From: Bacteroidota bacterium
Lineage (GTDB): Bacteria > Bacteroidota > Ignavibacteria > Kryptoniales > JAKASW01
NCBI GenBank assembly: GCA_021825585.1
Contig: JAKAGT010000002.1
Coordinates: 1-64,000 of the forward strand
Direction: 5' to 3'
Length of the DNA: 64,000 nt
The notes beneath the pieces are model-generated. The model was given only the letters and a program-made list of their open reading frames with translations, was not told the DNA's origin and ran no database searches. This document shows positions 9,637 through 18,747 of the stretch, piece by piece. The position numbers and the translations under genes are program-made. Numbering within the stretch: position 1 is the stretch's first letter; every line of letters begins with the position of its first letter.

Positions 9637-10914
9637 TCAGCTCATGACCTTCCAATAGATTTGCTTCTTCAGCTTGGCAATCCACTGGAGATATTCTTCA
9701 TTCTGCTTCATGGCAAGCGCCATCTTCTCCAGACGGCTGTAGTCCTCGCTCAGGTTTATCTTGTGCGCGGGGATCCGGTTACGCAGGTACACTATGTGGT
9801 AACCGTAGGAGTTTCCGAAGGTGACCTTTACGGGCTTGCTGATCTCTCCCACCTTCAATTCCTTGACGGTATTCAGGAAGGACGGCTCAAGCTGATCGAT
9901 CGATACTGTACCGAGGTCGCCGCCGAGATCGCGTGTGTCTTTGTCCTGCGAGTATTCCCTGGCGAGTTTAGCGAAGCTCTCGCCGTGAAGCGCCCGCTCC
10001 CGCAAGGAATCGAGGAGTGTAACGACGGAATCGTCATCGGATTTCAATACGGGAATTCTTATGAGAATCTGCCTGGCATGCACCATGTCGCCCCTTCTGG
10101 CCATGAGCTGAATGATGTGGAAACCGAACTGTGTCTCCACCACATTGGAAATCTCCCCAGGCTTGAGGGCATACACAGCGTGTTCAAATTCCGGAATGAA
10201 CTGACCGCGAGAAGCCCAGCCGAGGTCTCCTCCGGCAGATGCACTTCCAGGATCCTCCGAATACTTTTTTGCAAGTTCGGCAAAGTCCGCACCGTGTTTG
10301 AGCGAATCGAGAAGCGCCTCCGCCTTGTCGTATGCTTCCTTCTTCGCTTTTTCGCTCGGTTTAGGGACTATGAAAATGTGGCTGATTGCAACCTGCTCGG
10401 GAACCTCTGGGAGACTATCTTTGTAAGTCTCATAAAATTTTCTGACATCTGCGGCAGATACTTTCAGGTCTCCGAACTTCTGCTGCTTCAGCTTCTCCAC
10501 GATAAGCTGTTTCTTCATGTCATCCCTGAACTCATTTCGGATCTTGCTCAGTGTCATCCCGTAGATTTCTTCGAGCTTCTTCTCACCGCCGACCTGTTTC
10601 TCGAGGGCGTCGATGCGCGAATCCAGCTGCCGCTTCACTTCGTCTTCCGAAACTGTTACACTGTCCAGCACCGCCTGCTGCAATATGAGTTTGTCGTCGA
10701 TCATAGATTCGAGCACCTTCTGCCGCAGGCTGGGATCATCGGGGTTCATTTTGTTCTGGTACGCTATCATCTGGACCTGGTAGTCCAGCTCCGATTTCAA
10801 TATGATTTCGTTCCCGACGACGGCAACTACTTTATCTAACACAGGCTTGTCCTGTGCCCAGGCCATCCCGGTAAAGACCACAAACAACACCAAAAACTCA
10901 CTGATTCTTTTCAC
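9637..10914 (-). CDS. SurA-like periplasmic peptidyl-prolyl isomerase, two parvulin domains
   Basis: 425 aa from a GTG at 10914, preferred because AGGAG lies six bases upstream; a GTG at 10923 overlapping the upstream stop is too close to that site. A signal peptide ends near MAWAQ. The order is SurA N-terminal chaperone region (about 25-165), a parvulin domain beginning at AISHIFIVPKP and ending QFGFHIIQL, and a second from HARQILIRIP to SYGYHIVYL, then a C-terminal helix, the E. coli SurA layout. It should assist folding of outer-membrane barrels in the periplasm. It is the last gene of a three-parvulin cluster. Confidence 0.92.
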   Translation of the reverse strand: MKRISEFLVLFVVFTGMAWAQDKPVLDKVVAVVGNEIILKSELDYQVQMIAYQNKMNPDDPSLRQKVLESMIDDKLILQQAVLDSVTVSEDEVKRQLDSRIDALEKQVGGEKKLEEIYGMTLSKIRNEFRDDMKKQLIVEKLKQQKFGDLKVSAADVRKFYETYKDSLPEVPEQVAISHIFIVPKPSEKAKKEAYDKAEALLDSLKHGADFAELAKKYSEDPGSASAGGDLGWASRGQFIPEFEHAVYALKPGEISNVVETQFGFHIIQLMARRGDMVHARQILIRIPVLKSDDDSVVTLLDSLRERALHGESFAKLAREYSQDKDTRDLGGDLGTVSIDQLEPSFLNTVKELKVGEISKPVKVTFGNSYGYHIVYLRNRIPAHKINLSEDYSRLEKMALAMKQNEEYLQWIAKLKKQIYWKVMS

Positions 10915-10919
10915 ACTAA

Positions 10920-11768
10920 TCACTCCTGGACGCTGGTGTCTCTAATCGCAACACTCGGATCAATCTGAAAATTTCCAACCGCACGAAGAGAATCCATGAG
11001 AGCTTCGTACAGCTTCCGCCTCTTTTCAATCGTCAGTCTTTCCCTGATAAGAGGCTCAGCATAGCCGAGCGGCAATGAATCACCAGCTCCAATCTTATTT
11101 AATACCTGAACGACGTAACTCAGGCTGTCGATCTGAATGGGAAAGGATACGCTCCCTTCACTTATTGACTGGACGACGTTCCAGACTGCCGGGTTTGTTC
11201 CTGAAGCCTTGAGATACACCGAATCCTGTATATCCAGGATGGCATAAGTCGGGATCTCACCCAGAGTCTCAGTCCAACTCGAGCCCGAAACCAGCGCGTT
11301 CCTGAACTTTACCGCAATACTCCGATTGTCGAAGGCTGCAAGGTTTACAAAGGCAATCTCATCGGAAGCGCGAAATTCATCCTTGTGCGAACTGTAAAAA
11401 TTCTGTATCTCATCAGTGGTGAAGCTGACCGGCGGATCATATACCCTGTGATTCAACAACATGGTTATGGCAAGCTGCCTTGAAAATTCGTCGACTCTTC
11501 TCTGGAAACCGGGTGAGTTGTCGATCCCGAGCTTCTTTGCCTCGTCATACAGAAGCTGCTGGTTTACCCAGTTCGAAACATAGTTTCTGACTGCGTACGC
11601 GGAAGAGGTGTCGACACGATTCGATACCTCACTCAAATAGAGTTTCGCGCTTCCCGCGGTCGCGAGAAGGCGACCCGACTCCGGCTGCCTTGAGCAACCT
11701 GCCAGAATGACGGCAAAAGCAACCGGAAGCCACTTACCAGAAGTCTTACTCACTGGCCAGCAGCTCAT
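10920..11768 (-). CDS. SurA N-domain-like lipoprotein
   Basis: 282 aa with a lipoprotein signal ending VILAGC (Cys25), so the mature protein is lipid-anchored in the envelope. The rest resembles the SurA/PrsA N-terminal chaperone module with a weak parvulin-like core (TDEIQNFYSSHKDEF, then a C-terminal part ending in helices), but no complete parvulin motif can be read. The gene overlaps the upstream parvulin gene by 23 bp and the downstream one by a few bases, so it is surely co-transcribed with them. It may be a non-enzymatic companion of the two isomerases (inference). Confidence 0.8.
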   Translation of the reverse strand: MSCWPVSKTSGKWLPVAFAVILAGCSRQPESGRLLATAGSAKLYLSEVSNRVDTSSAYAVRNYVSNWVNQQLLYDEAKKLGIDNSPGFQRRVDEFSRQLAITMLLNHRVYDPPVSFTTDEIQNFYSSHKDEFRASDEIAFVNLAAFDNRSIAVKFRNALVSGSSWTETLGEIPTYAILDIQDSVYLKASGTNPAVWNVVQSISEGSVSFPIQIDSLSYVVQVLNKIGAGDSLPLGYAEPLIRERLTIEKRRKLYEALMDSLRAVGNFQIDPSVAIRDTSVQE

Positions 11769-13734
11769 GGAATTTCTTCTCGTAAATCTTTACGCCGAAT
11801 TCTTTCCTCAGAGTCTCAAGCCAGTCGCTTTGTATCCTCTTCGATTCCACATCCTGGTAATCAGAAGAGACTTCGCCTCTCGCCTCGTCGAAAGTCTTCG
11901 GCTCGGAAGGAACGAACTTGTTCACTTTGATTATCGAGAAGCCATATGCATAAGGAATCGGTCTGCTGTAGTCCCCTTCCTTCATGTCGAAGGCCTGGAT
12001 AGCCAATGCGCTCGTAGAATCTACAACCAATCCAAGACGTCCGTCCGCATGGGCCAGAGCAGGTGACTGGTTGTATCTCGCAGCAAGCGTGTCGAAACTG
12101 TCGCCGTTCTCAAGCATTTTGTAAATCGCACTTGCAGCGCTGTCCGAGCTCACGTGGATCTCGCTGATATCCGCCCTTTCCGGCCAGTAGTATCTGTCGA
12201 TATGAGCAAAGTAGTATGGTTTCAACAAGCTGTCGGTGGCCTGTATTTTATTCCACACCTTATCACGCTCGATGTTGTAGATAAGAATTCCGTTTTCATA
12301 TTTCGTCATGAGCGAATCAAACTCCGGGGAGCTCGAAGCCTTCTCCACTGCGTAGTGAGCAAACAGCATCTTCTTGACCGCATCATTGACGATGTAGCGT
12401 AGGCCCTGCCAGTTGAGGTAAAGAGGCTCGAGACTTCTTTCGGTCCGTGCCTGCGCAAAGACCGTGTCGATCGTCCCGGATGAATGATCGAAAGTAAACA
12501 GTGCCTCGCTGCGTTCTGCCGGAGTAAGCAGGCTGTCCAGACTCGTCTGTACCAGCCTCTTCGTGGAATCCACTTTGCTGTACAAGAAATCGAGAACCTG
12601 TTCGTTCATCTTGAAGTCGTACTTCGGCTTCAAACCGTCCACGAAATTTGCCAGGTCGTTCTTGTAGACGCTGTTAACGTAGTACTGGCGCAGCTGGTCC
12701 TTCTCCGTAGAGAAAGGCGGAACGGGTGTTAAGGCCGTGAGCTTGATGATATGATAACCGAACTGGGTTCTCACCGGTCCGACTACCTGCCCGACCTTCA
12801 TGTTGAAGACTGCCTGGTCAAAAGGCCTCACCATCTCGCCGCGCTTGAAGTAACCAAGGTCGCCGCCTCTCACCGCCGAGGCTCTATCGGCAGAATTATC
12901 TTCGGCAAGCTTCGCAAAACTCACGCCTTGTTTGATAGAGTCGAGTATCGAGAGGGCCCTATCGTATGCCTCGAGCGTATCCTTCGGCTCGCTTCCTTTT
13001 ATTGCAATCAGTATGTGGCTGGCTCGGGCACTTTCGACACGCGGGTGCCTCTCTTCCAGTTTTACGACGAGATATCCGAAGGAGGTCCTGATCGGTACGG
13101 AACCAACCTCGCCCGGCTTCAGGGTGTACAGCATGTTCTCGAATTGTTCGCCGCCGACATACTGCAGAAAAGTGCCCGCCGTTATGTAATAGGTGTCCTC
13201 GCCGGAATAGAGATGCATGAGGGAGTCGATCGGAGCCCCAGCCTTCAAATCCTTGATCGCAGCCACCGATTCGTCCCAGGCCTTGAGCGTGTCACCGTGG
13301 GGGTAAAGCGAATCCACCGGGAAACGAATGAAGATGTATTTTCCCCTGACTTCGTATTTCTGCCGTTCGTAAATCGTTCTGATCATCGGATCTACCAGGT
13401 CGTGCTCCGTTATATAGCTGACCGCGAGCTGGGTCCTGTAATTCTTCATCTCATCCTTTATGGCGGGATCATTCATAAGATGCTCTTTTTTCGCGTCCAG
13501 AAGTTTGAGATTATAATCGATCAGCAGGTTCAAAAACCTGCTCTTTGCCTCAAGCGACTTAGTCGAGTCAGTCCGGGAGACGTAATTTTGGGCAAGTTGT
13601 CGCTGAAAGTCCCCGTAGGTAATTTTGTGATTCCCGACAACAGCTATGACGTTGTTATCCATACTCAGATCCGCTGCACATCCCGCGGTGAGTAAACTCA
13701 GAATCAGAACGTAGAACAAGTATTTGATCGACAT
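11746..13734 (-). CDS. large parvulin-type peptidyl-prolyl isomerase lipoprotein
   Basis: 662 aa. The N-terminus ends SLLTAGC (Cys19), a clear lipobox. Three parvulin-like modules can be traced: about 130-230 (KYIFIRFP ... FGYLVVKL), about 232-330 (ASHILIAIKG ... FGYHIIKL, the best preserved, with GGDLGYFKRGEM) and about 530-620 (ISEIHVSSDS ... YGFSIIKV). This is longer than SurA or PpiD and probably gives a multi-domain envelope chaperone. It is the first gene of the minus-strand run and lies divergent from the lysE gene; 267 bp between them should hold both promoters, but no clear -10/-35 was assigned. Confidence 0.88.
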   Translation of the reverse strand: MSIKYLFYVLILSLLTAGCAADLSMDNNVIAVVGNHKITYGDFQRQLAQNYVSRTDSTKSLEAKSRFLNLLIDYNLKLLDAKKEHLMNDPAIKDEMKNYRTQLAVSYITEHDLVDPMIRTIYERQKYEVRGKYIFIRFPVDSLYPHGDTLKAWDESVAAIKDLKAGAPIDSLMHLYSGEDTYYITAGTFLQYVGGEQFENMLYTLKPGEVGSVPIRTSFGYLVVKLEERHPRVESARASHILIAIKGSEPKDTLEAYDRALSILDSIKQGVSFAKLAEDNSADRASAVRGGDLGYFKRGEMVRPFDQAVFNMKVGQVVGPVRTQFGYHIIKLTALTPVPPFSTEKDQLRQYYVNSVYKNDLANFVDGLKPKYDFKMNEQVLDFLYSKVDSTKRLVQTSLDSLLTPAERSEALFTFDHSSGTIDTVFAQARTERSLEPLYLNWQGLRYIVNDAVKKMLFAHYAVEKASSSPEFDSLMTKYENGILIYNIERDKVWNKIQATDSLLKPYYFAHIDRYYWPERADISEIHVSSDSAASAIYKMLENGDSFDTLAARYNQSPALAHADGRLGLVVDSTSALAIQAFDMKEGDYSRPIPYAYGFSIIKVNKFVPSEPKTFDEARGEVSSDYQDVESKRIQSDWLETLRKEFGVKIYEKKFHELLASE

Positions 13735-14001
13735 TTAGGAATTCTCCATTAATAGGTTAACACGCAGGTAAAATCATAAATAAAGAGGCGCTGAAAATCA
13801 AGGTAACCATCGGTGCGCAAACGAGATAACGTGGCCCGTTGATCGCTTGGACGGATCAGAGTATTCCGGTGATCTATTCCACCCCGTCAGACCGGAAACC
13901 GAAATTGCAATTTGTTTTCATCTTCTTTATTTTAGTCGGTCGATTGTCCGGGGTGTTGTGAAGTTAGATTTTTGCAAATTTATTAACAGACAAGATATAG
14001 A

Positions 14002-14646
14002 ATGGTTTCTCTTTTTGTCGGCTTGATTGTCGGAATGATCATTTCTATCCCACTCGGGCCCATCAACGTTGCTGTCATCTCCAAAGGCTTTAAACAGGGC
14101 TTCAAGAGCGCGTTTGCAGTCGGCCTGGGGGCATCTGCAATGGACTTTCTTTACTGCGGCGCAACTATGCTCGGCCTTTCCGCAATTGTTCACCGGATCG
14201 AAGTAAATGCCATATTCCAGATCATCGGATTCCTTCTGCTAGCCTATCTTGGAATAAGAGATGTCACGACAAAAGTCGAGAGTTTCAGGTATGAAAGCAT
14301 CGTGCCGCGGGCCGGCAGATTTCACAGCGCGTTTCTTGTCGGAGTGTTCATGTATGTTTCCAACCCGACGCTCGTTGCGTTTTGGATTATGCTGAGCGGA
14401 ATCATACAATCCTCCGGCATGCTGGCAACCGGTATGGATGGTGTCGCGCTTTTTGCGCTCGGTGTCGGTTCCGGCACGGCATTTTGGTACTACTTGCTTC
14501 TTAAAGCTATATCCTGGAAGAAAGAGTCGTTCAGGGCTGAGACCCTTACTGTCTTTTCAAGAATTTCCGGTTATATAATGTTATCGTTCGGTGCTTATAT
14601 TGGATACGAGTTGCTGGTTCATTTTCTACAACGTGGCGCCTTATGA
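14002..14646 (+). CDS. LysE-family exporter
   Basis: 214 aa, six predicted membrane helices, with the family signature near the N-terminus (IPLGPINVAVISKG) and a second conserved segment SNPTLVAFWIML. LysE/RhtB transporters export amino acids or other small solutes across the inner membrane. The substrate cannot be read from the sequence. It stands alone on the plus strand, divergent from the parvulin cluster and 102 bp before ogt. Confidence 0.85.
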   Translation: MVSLFVGLIVGMIISIPLGPINVAVISKGFKQGFKSAFAVGLGASAMDFLYCGATMLGLSAIVHRIEVNAIFQIIGFLLLAYLGIRDVTTKVESFRYESIVPRAGRFHSAFLVGVFMYVSNPTLVAFWIMLSGIIQSSGMLATGMDGVALFALGVGSGTAFWYYLLLKAISWKKESFRAETLTVFSRISGYIMLSFGAYIGYELLVHFLQRGAL

Positions 14647-14748
14647 ATCTCCGCCATAACCAAGAATTCTGATTGAGGATCCATTATGCGGCAAAAGGAT
14701 CTTTTGCCTCAATAGCTTCAGCTTCTAAAAAATGACGAGGGCATTCAA

Positions 14749-15372
14749 GTGTCGCAGGTAAATGTGAAAATCTCACCGTTGTGGATGAAAAATGCCGAGA
14801 GGCTTCGGAGAGCGGGGGCTATCCAGAGTCTCCTGAATTTTCGACGTGATATCGAAAAGGCTTCCACACGAAATGTCTTCTGCGCCTCATTCGAGGCACC
14901 GATCGGAGTCATCTATGTCGCGTCTACTGAAAAAGGAGTGTGTAAGATCGCACTTCCCAAGGACGGCAAGTCGAGCTTTCTTTCATGGATAGGCGAGAAC
15001 TTTTCTCAGGACGAAATTGTCGACGACCGCGGCAGGAACTCGGCCGTAATCAGACAACTGAATGAATATTTCATCGGCAAGAGAACGAAGTTCGAACTCG
15101 ACATCGACTTGATCGGGACCACGTTCCAACAGAAAATCTGGACCGAGGTGGCGGGGACCCCGTACGGTACCGTCGTGACCTACAAGCAGATTGCCCGGCG
15201 GGTTCATACTCATGGATTTCGCGCGGTAGGAGTGGCAGTGAGCAAGAATCCCCTGCCGATAGTGATTCCGTGTCACAGGGTTATTGGCTCGAACAGCAAA
15301 CTTGTGGGCTACGCGGGCGGGATAAGGCTGAAGGAGTATCTCCTCAGACTCGAAGGAATTATTCTCATATAG
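14749..15372 (+). CDS. ogt: methylated-DNA-protein cysteine methyltransferase
   Basis: 207 aa. The acceptor cysteine Cys175 lies in IVIPCHRVIG, and the C-terminal LVGYAGGIRLKEYLL is the usual active-site wing. The GTG start is preceded by GAGG at eight bases; an ATG at 14785 is an alternative that would shorten a non-conserved N-terminal extension of about 40 residues. The protein repairs O6-alkylguanine by suicidal transfer. It converges on the macB-like permease gene with no clear terminator in the 92-bp spacer. Confidence 0.93.
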   Translation: MSQVNVKISPLWMKNAERLRRAGAIQSLLNFRRDIEKASTRNVFCASFEAPIGVIYVASTEKGVCKIALPKDGKSSFLSWIGENFSQDEIVDDRGRNSAVIRQLNEYFIGKRTKFELDIDLIGTTFQQKIWTEVAGTPYGTVVTYKQIARRVHTHGFRAVGVAVSKNPLPIVIPCHRVIGSNSKLVGYAGGIRLKEYLLRLEGIILI

Positions 15373-15464
15373 GGGATATCGGAATCATCGAACACGACCG
15401 CTGTATGGCTTTGCGGCTGATCAAACTCCATTGTTCCATGATTCCAATATTCCCGGAACTTCCG

Positions 15465-16685
15465 CTATTCGTATCTTAATGCTTCAATCGGGTTCAAATT
15501 TGCGGCTTTCCGGGCCGGATACCATCCGAAGAATATCCCGATTATGGCAGCAAAGAAGAAGGCAAGGCCCACAGATTCCGGCGAGATGACAACCGGCCAT
15601 TTTTGAATGCTGGAAACGAACCTTGAGGTGAGAACGCCCAGGATTACCCCGATAAGGCCGCCGGCAAGACTGAGCGTCACCGCTTCAATCAGGAATTGTG
15701 TCAACACGTCGCCGCCTCTGGCACCGACCGCCATCCTGATTCCGATTTCTCGAGTCCTTTCGGTCACTGAGACCAGCATGATGTTCATAATTCCAATTCC
15801 ACCCACGACGAGAGAGATAGCAGCCACGCTTGCAAGGAGAAGGGTCATCGTCTGTGTTGTAGCATCTGCCGTGCTGGCAATCTCAGTCTGAGTGCGCACC
15901 GTAAAATCGTTCGCCTCCCACGACCTCAGGTTGTGTTTTATCCTCAGGAACTGTGTGATCTCTTCCACCGCCGTGTTCACAGCGGGCGATGAGATAGCCG
16001 ACGCAAAGAGCATGTTAGCGTAGATGGTTCCGGCAAGCTTCTGCTGTACTGTTGAGAAAGGCGCTATTACTATATCGTCATTGTCCTGGCCCATGGAGCT
16101 CTGGCCTTTTGACGCCAGGACACCTACTACTCTGAATGGAAGGTTACGAATCTGAACGGTTGCACCAAGCGGAATTGAACCCGGACCAAACAGGTTATCA
16201 GCAACGGTTTGACCGAGAACGCAGACTTTGGCTGCGGTTCGCTCGTCCGTACTGGTGAAATAATCTCCGCTCTTCACTGGCCAATTCCTAATTTGTTCAA
16301 AGTCCGGATAAACACCCATTATAGATGTCCTCCAATTCTGCGTGCCGGCTATGATTTGGGTAACGACCCTGACAACCGGCGTGACATATTTCACAGCCGG
16401 ACATTGCGCGGCAATCGCCACTGCATCGCTCTCGGTTAACCGCGACGTCTCACCTGCCTGGAACCGAACGTTCCCTTGTGTCGATGCAAACGGAAAGACT
16501 ATTACCACGTTGGTACCCAACCCGGCTATCTGTTCCTTCACAGCATTGCTGGCACCCTGTCCAATGGCAAGCATCGCGATAACAGCCGCAACGCCGATTA
16601 TTATTCCGAGCATCGTCAGAAAGGACCGGAGCTTGTTCCTTCCCAACGAACGATAAGAAACTCTCAACACATTCAGAACATTCAT
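15465..16685 (-). CDS. MacB-type ABC transporter permease
   Basis: 406 aa: one N-terminal membrane helix (about 21-42), a large periplasmic MacB core domain (to about 240), then the FtsX-type C-terminal unit with three helices and the conserved SVTERTREIGIRMAVGAR motif. Its ATG overlaps the ATPase stop (ATGA). With the ATPase, adaptor and TolC genes upstream it forms a tripartite mechanotransmission exporter of the MacAB-TolC type. In this arrangement ATPase and permease are separate chains, unlike E. coli MacB. Substrate unknown. Confidence 0.92.
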   Translation of the reverse strand: MNVLNVLRVSYRSLGRNKLRSFLTMLGIIIGVAAVIAMLAIGQGASNAVKEQIAGLGTNVVIVFPFASTQGNVRFQAGETSRLTESDAVAIAAQCPAVKYVTPVVRVVTQIIAGTQNWRTSIMGVYPDFEQIRNWPVKSGDYFTSTDERTAAKVCVLGQTVADNLFGPGSIPLGATVQIRNLPFRVVGVLASKGQSSMGQDNDDIVIAPFSTVQQKLAGTIYANMLFASAISSPAVNTAVEEITQFLRIKHNLRSWEANDFTVRTQTEIASTADATTQTMTLLLASVAAISLVVGGIGIMNIMLVSVTERTREIGIRMAVGARGGDVLTQFLIEAVTLSLAGGLIGVILGVLTSRFVSSIQKWPVVISPESVGLAFFFAAIIGIFFGWYPARKAANLNPIEALRYE

Positions 16686-17437
16686 GACTCTAGCTCATCC
16701 ATTGGTAGTGGTATCTTTGGGAGTTCTTCCGCTGCGATCTTCCTATTCTCCACCTCAATGATCTTGCTGACTTTTCCGTCCCTGAATACAATGTTGCGCG
16801 TGGAGAACTGGGCGATGTCAGGCTCATGCGTTACAAGAACTACAGTGATCCCTTTTTCATTGAGTTTCTGAAAAATCTCTATTACTTCGACACTTGTCCT
16901 CGTATCCAGGTTCCCCGTTGGTTCGTCCGCAAGGATCACGACAGGATCATTGACAAGCGATCGTGCAATCGCAACACGCTGCTGCTGGCCACCCGAAAGT
17001 TGATTTGAGTAATGGCCCGAACGATCTGCAAGTCCGACTGCCTCCAGCGCCGCCATCGCCTTCTCCCGCCTCTGTGAGGAAGAGTGATTGTTGGAGTACA
17101 AGAGCGGCAGCTCGACATTCTCCAACGCGGTTGTTCTGGGCAACAGATTGAAAGCCTGGAATACAAAACCGAGTTTCCTGTTTCTCAGCTTCGCGAGTTC
17201 ATCGCGATTAAGCTTTGCGACCTCGACTCCATCGAGCAGGTATTCACCGGACGACGGAGTATCAAGGCATCCAATAATATTCATAAATGTGGACTTGCCC
17301 GAACCGCTTGCGCCCATTATAGCACTGAACTCGCCTTGTTTTATGTCGAGATTAATACCGCGAAGCGCGTGTACCTCAACGTCCCCCATTTTGTAGATCT
17401 TAACAATGTGCTTGACAGAAATAATAGGATCTGCCAC
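16682..17437 (-). CDS. MacB/LolD-like ABC transporter ATP-binding protein
   Basis: 251 aa from a GTG at 17437, chosen because GGAGGAGG precedes it and the protein then starts [11 protein letters not shown] as in homologues; a longer ORF to 17548 would overlap the adaptor gene by 107 bp. Walker [10 protein letters not shown] (42-50), signature LSGGQ (147-151) and Walker [14 protein letters not shown] (from 166) are intact. The Shine-Dalgarno site is embedded in the last codons of the adaptor gene, so translation is probably coupled. It powers the permease encoded next. Confidence 0.93.
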   Translation of the reverse strand: MADPIISVKHIVKIYKMGDVEVHALRGINLDIKQGEFSAIMGASGSGKSTFMNIIGCLDTPSSGEYLLDGVEVAKLNRDELAKLRNRKLGFVFQAFNLLPRTTALENVELPLLYSNNHSSSQRREKAMAALEAVGLADRSGHYSNQLSGGQQQRVAIARSLVNDPVVILADEPTGNLDTRTSVEVIEIFQKLNEKGITVVLVTHEPDIAQFSTRNIVFRDGKVSKIIEVENRKIAAEELPKIPLPMDELES

Positions 17438-17441
17438 CGAA

Positions 17442-18728
17442 TTAGAACCTCCTCCGCGCCATAAACGGATTTGTTTGAGCTTGGCTTCCAGACCCACTGG
17501 AAAGCATACCAACCACCACTTGCTCTCCAGGTTCGAGATTACCTTCAACTTGCGTACTTGTTCCGTCAGATAGCCCTATCCGAACGCGCGCAGCTTTCAA
17601 TTGTTTTCCATCAAGAACCCAGACCATGAAGTAGCTGCCGGGGTTCAGATCCCTGTCTTGGTAGTTCATTCCACCGCCGGCTTGACCGAATCCTCCATTT
17701 CCGGCATTTGCGAAACCTCCAGACCCGCCCTGGCCCCGCAACTTCTGGAATCGCTGCTGCATGCGCTGTCTCACCGAGTCCGGGATGGATTTCCTTAATT
17801 GTGCCAAGTACTGCGGCGGAGGCATAAAACGTAGTGCGGTTGTGGGGACCTTCAGTACGTCTTTCGCCTGGGCCACTTCTATTGTGAGGTTGGCGGTCAT
17901 CCCAGGCAGAAGCTTCATTCCTGGATTCGGAACATCTATAATCACGGTATACTCCACAACGTTCTGAGTCGTTATCGGCTGCAGCCTGATTTGAGTCACT
18001 GTACCATTGAAAACATCGTTCGGATATGCGTCGACCGTGAAAGTGACGTGTTGGCCGACTTTAACACTTCCTATATCGCCCTCATCCACCGACGCTTGCA
18101 CCTGCATGTCGGAAAGACTGTTTGCGATGGTGAACAAAGTCGGGGTATTAAAACTCGCGGCGACCGTCTGTCCGACGTCCACGCTCCTCGATATGACAAC
18201 TCCGGTGATCGGCGACTTGATAGTTGCATAGCTAAGATTGATGTTCGCCTGATCGAGTGCGGTTTTTGCAATGCCGACACCCGCTTGGGCGGTTTGATAA
18301 TTGGAAAGTGCCGTGTCGTAGTCCGACTGTGAATCCAGGTTCTTCTCGTACAATTTCTTCACGCGGTCCAGTGTGGTCTTTGCCAGGTCGGCCGCGACCC
18401 GGGCTTTCTGAAGGTTTGCGTTTGCCTGTTCCACAGCCGCCCATAGAAAAGTGGTATCCAGCCTGGCAACTGTCTGCCCTTGTCTGACGTGAGAGTTCCA
18501 GTCGGCATAGAGTCTCGATATAGTGCCGGACACCTGTGTCCCGACCTGAACGGTCGTATCAGCCGCCAGTGTGCCCGTGGCCGTAACCGTTACATCCACG
18601 TTACCACGACTGACATTGAGCGTTAGCCATTGTGCATCCTGTGTCTTTCCATTTCTCGTAAAGAAGAAAATCGCGCCTCCGACAATAAGCACAAGAATAA
18701 CGGCTGTAACAACCTTTTTCATTTTCAT
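17442..18728 (-). CDS. MacA-like periplasmic adaptor (membrane fusion protein)
   Basis: 428 aa with an N-terminal membrane anchor (about 4-23), a lipoyl/hairpin region (GTQVSGTISRLYADW, then a coiled-coil of about 80 residues, then KSPITGVVISRSVDVGQTV), beta-barrel and membrane-proximal domains. An unusual Gly/Gln/Asn-rich insertion (about 345-365, GQGGSGGFANAGNGGFGQAG) interrupts the C-terminal domain. It bridges the inner-membrane ABC unit and TolC. Second gene of the tolC-macA-macB-like operon. Confidence 0.92.
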   Translation of the reverse strand: MKMKKVVTAVILVLIVGGAIFFFTRNGKTQDAQWLTLNVSRGNVDVTVTATGTLAADTTVQVGTQVSGTISRLYADWNSHVRQGQTVARLDTTFLWAAVEQANANLQKARVAADLAKTTLDRVKKLYEKNLDSQSDYDTALSNYQTAQAGVGIAKTALDQANINLSYATIKSPITGVVISRSVDVGQTVAASFNTPTLFTIANSLSDMQVQASVDEGDIGSVKVGQHVTFTVDAYPNDVFNGTVTQIRLQPITTQNVVEYTVIIDVPNPGMKLLPGMTANLTIEVAQAKDVLKVPTTALRFMPPPQYLAQLRKSIPDSVRQRMQQRFQKLRGQGGSGGFANAGNGGFGQAGGGMNYQDRDLNPGSYFMVWVLDGKQLKAARVRIGLSDGTSTQVEGNLEPGEQVVVGMLSSGSGSQAQTNPFMARRRF

Positions 18729-18747
18729 GTTGCCTTTTCTCTCTGTT

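Noticed and set aside
9661-10839. Long open frame (392 codons) on the plus strand opposite the SurA-like gene
   Set aside because: Shadow of a well-supported gene; the translation is rich in Leu, Val and Arg runs without domain features.
12751-13695. Open frame of 314 codons opposite the large parvulin gene
   Set aside because: Same reason: antisense to a clear coding sequence and no recognisable motif.
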